Shown here: positions 58,701 to 64,000 of the stretch, piece after piece | How positions within the stretch are numbered: the stretch's first letter is position 1 | How the letters are laid out: each line of letters starts with the position of its first letter | From: Eudorina sp. 2006-703-Eu-15 | Lineage: Eukaryota; Chlorophyta; Chlorophyceae; Chlamydomonadales; Volvocaceae | Assembly: GCA_003117195.1 (NCBI GenBank) | Contig: BDSI01000014.1 | Location: 925,001 to 989,000 of the forward strand | Length of the DNA: 64,000 bases | Reading direction: 5' to 3' | Notes under the pieces: model-generated | Databases searched by the model: none | Seen by the model: the letters and a program-made list of their open reading frames with translations, nothing else | What the model was told of the DNA's origin: nothing | Translations under genes and position numbers: made by a program

Positions 58701-59866
58701 GTTTTCATACAAAAGCAAAGGTGAGTTTCTTTATAGTCAAGGTTTTCTAATAATCGTTTCTGTTATTGGTCTCGGGTGTCAAAAGTGATAAAATAACGTT
58801 CCCGGCGACCTTTGTACGACCTGTCCACTACTAGCCGACCCACAGCAGCGCTTGCTGACACCCGCGTGTGCAGTGCCTTCTCTGAGCGCAATCAGCTTCT
58901 ACGAAAACGACGCACCTGGGACCACAATCTCGACGTCGGCGGCGTACGGAGAAAGCCACTCAATTTGAATGGTGTGTCCGTTATTAATAACTTCCACGTT
59001 GCTGCCATTGGATACAATGGTTGGATACGCCCAGCGAGTTCGAAGGCGGCTTGAGATGGTGCTGCCGCGATGCTCTACGAAAAGCACATCATCGGTGTTG
59101 CGGCCGTTAGTGGTAAGTTTTACGATAGTTTTTAAATACGCAATGAAACTCTTATACGTGATTTAGGGAAGAATATGCCATGCTGATGATTCAAGGGTCA
59201 CGGAGTACACCGATGGGCAGCGCAACTTTTGCGATGTCTCCCGCGTGCGCTGCGTGCGTATACATCTTACGATTTCTTACCAAGCACGCTCGGGGAAGGA
59301 ACGTTAATCGGGCTTTGACGCAGGCCGGTCATGCAAGTCCACGGCTTTCCAGTGGCGTCGACGCCATCCCTGTTGTCAATATTTAGGGTAAAGTGACAGA
59401 AACAGTTTAGTATTACTGTTTCGGGGCTCGGGGAGCTCTGCTTCAAAGATGTGTCGTTCCGCGTACCAGTTGTCACCATTCATGCCGTGGTCCCAGTGAG
59501 TTCCACCGTGTGGCGCCGCCTGAAAGCAAGCAGGAATCGTAAACCGCATACGGGGTTATTATGCATAGAAACAACAGGCTTCCCTGAGGGAAGTGCACCA
59601 CAGGATGGTGGTGGCTGATGCACGCCGTCACACTGTCACGCCACACCTAGTCTCTATTGTATCCTGTGTGCATCAGGCTCGCAAGGTACAGGAGGCTCGC
59701 AAGGTACACTGCATGTAGCCAAAGTCGTCTGAAACTACGGCTTTAGCGCGGCGTCTTCACGTACCAGGGAGTCCGGTGAAGTCCCGAACTTGTAAATGCA
59801 GGCAGCAGCTGGTCCGAAGACGCATATAGAGGCAGCAATCAGGAGGGCAACACGTACACCAGCCAT
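55784..59866 (-). CDS. CAH1: Periplasmic alpha carbonic anhydrase, CAH1-type, complete
   Basis: Catalyses reversible CO2 hydration, normally in the periplasm as part of the carbon-concentrating mechanism. Nine exons join in frame: 59765-59866, 59467-59519, 59281-59369, 58916-59074, 57996-58121, 57563-57732, 56928-57095, 56284-56422 and 55784-55872 (364 residues, stop TAA). The signal peptide (MAGVRVALLIAAS...AAA) is followed by CIYKFGTSPDS, a hallmark of algal CAH1. Zinc ligands are His166 and His168 (QFHFH) and His185 (LELHIVH), and the Thr-Thr-Pro-Pro-Cys site is at 266-270 (GSLTTPPC). All core residues are present, so it should be active. The C-terminus (YTCNIVAYGYNYRSS, GRTVKVARAM) matches the small subunit that CAH1 releases by cleavage. 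The processed spacer (HAHRHASRRMLLQEEQ) is much shorter than in Chlamydomonas CAH1 as I know it. The symbol is by similarity; a CAH2-type paralog cannot be excluded. Confidence 0.93.
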
Positions 59867-63450
<3,584 letters not shown>

Positions 63451-64000
63451 AGCACCCTCCTTGGGCACACCCTCCTTGGGCACCCACGGATACCCTACGT
63501 GCCCGGGAGTGGGCTTCCCTAGTCCCAATCCCTACACCCTAGCGTCTCGCGCTGCTATCTATCCATCAAGAGTCTACGTCTACTGGCTGCACGCAGCGGA
63601 TCCGGCCGTCCACCACCGATAGGATTGGGTGGTCCGGTCCCACCCCTTCCGATCCCCGTCTCGGTCGGCCTAGATCTGCAAAGCTGGCCACCCGCTGCCA
63701 GAACTCCATGACTGCGCGCGCCTTAGCTACATCTACCGGCAACGGGGCAGCCGGCGCCCCCCGCACGGGCTGTGCGCCGCCGTGGAGGGTCGCTGCACGT
63801 AGCCCAACCCTCGCCCGCTCCATGGCCGTCAGCGCCGCTAGGGCAATGATATCCCAAACCCCTTGTTGCACCCCCTGCGGCGGCTCAGCCAGCCACACGT
63901 TGGCTCGGGTGATGGGGCCCAGAACGTGTGCCCCGATCTGTTGTACCACTGCCTGAGCGACCGGGCATGCCCAGAAATGGTGTGCCCGTGGTGAACACGG
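63451..64000 (-). mobile_element. LINE copy C, fragment joined directly to copy B
   Basis: From about 63467 rightwards the reverse complement again follows the 3' UTR start and ORF2 end of the same LINE (RANVWLAEPPQGVQQGVWDI), now with the stop lost after VASFA so that the frame runs on to a TGA or TAA in the UTR part. There is no (CA)n tail between copies B and C; a 15-bp duplicated CACCCTCCTTGGGCA marks the join. It continues beyond the window. Confidence 0.8.

Overview
This window looks like nuclear DNA of a volvocine green alga, probably Volvox or a close relative. The evidence is genes split into many short exons with GTGAGT, GTAAGT and GTGCGT donors, hydroxyproline-type SPPPP linkers between extracellular domains, SRCR and C-type lectin domains combined in one protein, an alpha carbonic anhydrase that closely follows Chlamydomonas periplasmic CAH1, and L1-type LINEs with (CA)n tails. 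Exons were assigned by translating and checking splice sites and reading phase by eye. No transcript or database comparison was possible, so the species is inferred.

Layout: (1) About 34850 to <278, minus strand: one giant gene. I could join 47 exons in frame in two blocks (28 exons = 1387 codons; 19 exons = 1532 codons), with about 1.5 kb between them only tentatively resolved. The order is signal peptide, three divergent SRCR domains, an FG-GAP (integrin-alpha-like) region, a Thr-rich linker, a GH18 chitinase-like domain with a changed catalytic motif, a C-type lectin domain, a second lectin-like domain holding a Pro-rich insert, a PAN/Apple domain, a Cys-rich region, and four near-identical cassettes of Pro-rich linker plus SRCR. 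A very long Pro-rich exon and another Cys-rich exon follow, and the gene runs off the left edge. (2) 36.9-38.6 kb: a DNA transposon with terminal inverted repeats and TA target duplications, internally deleted. (3) 41949-45880, plus strand: a smaller type I membrane protein with a PAN-like domain, a (SPPGQPP)n stalk and one transmembrane helix, head-to-head with the giant gene. (4) 45.9-55.7 kb: repeats and a broken LINE 3' end bounded by (CA)n on both sides. (5) 55784-59866, minus strand: a complete nine-exon CAH1-type alpha carbonic anhydrase of 364 residues. (6) 62.2-64 kb: two more LINE 3' fragments on the minus strand, joined directly head to tail.

All three host genes encode secretory-pathway products expected at the cell surface, in the extracellular matrix or in the periplasm. 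The giant gene and its divergent neighbour share a signal-peptide exon ending in a CAA-G split and the same Pro-rich style, so they may belong to one matrix or recognition-receptor group. The carbonic anhydrase supplies inorganic carbon in the same compartment; nothing in the sequence links it functionally to the other two.
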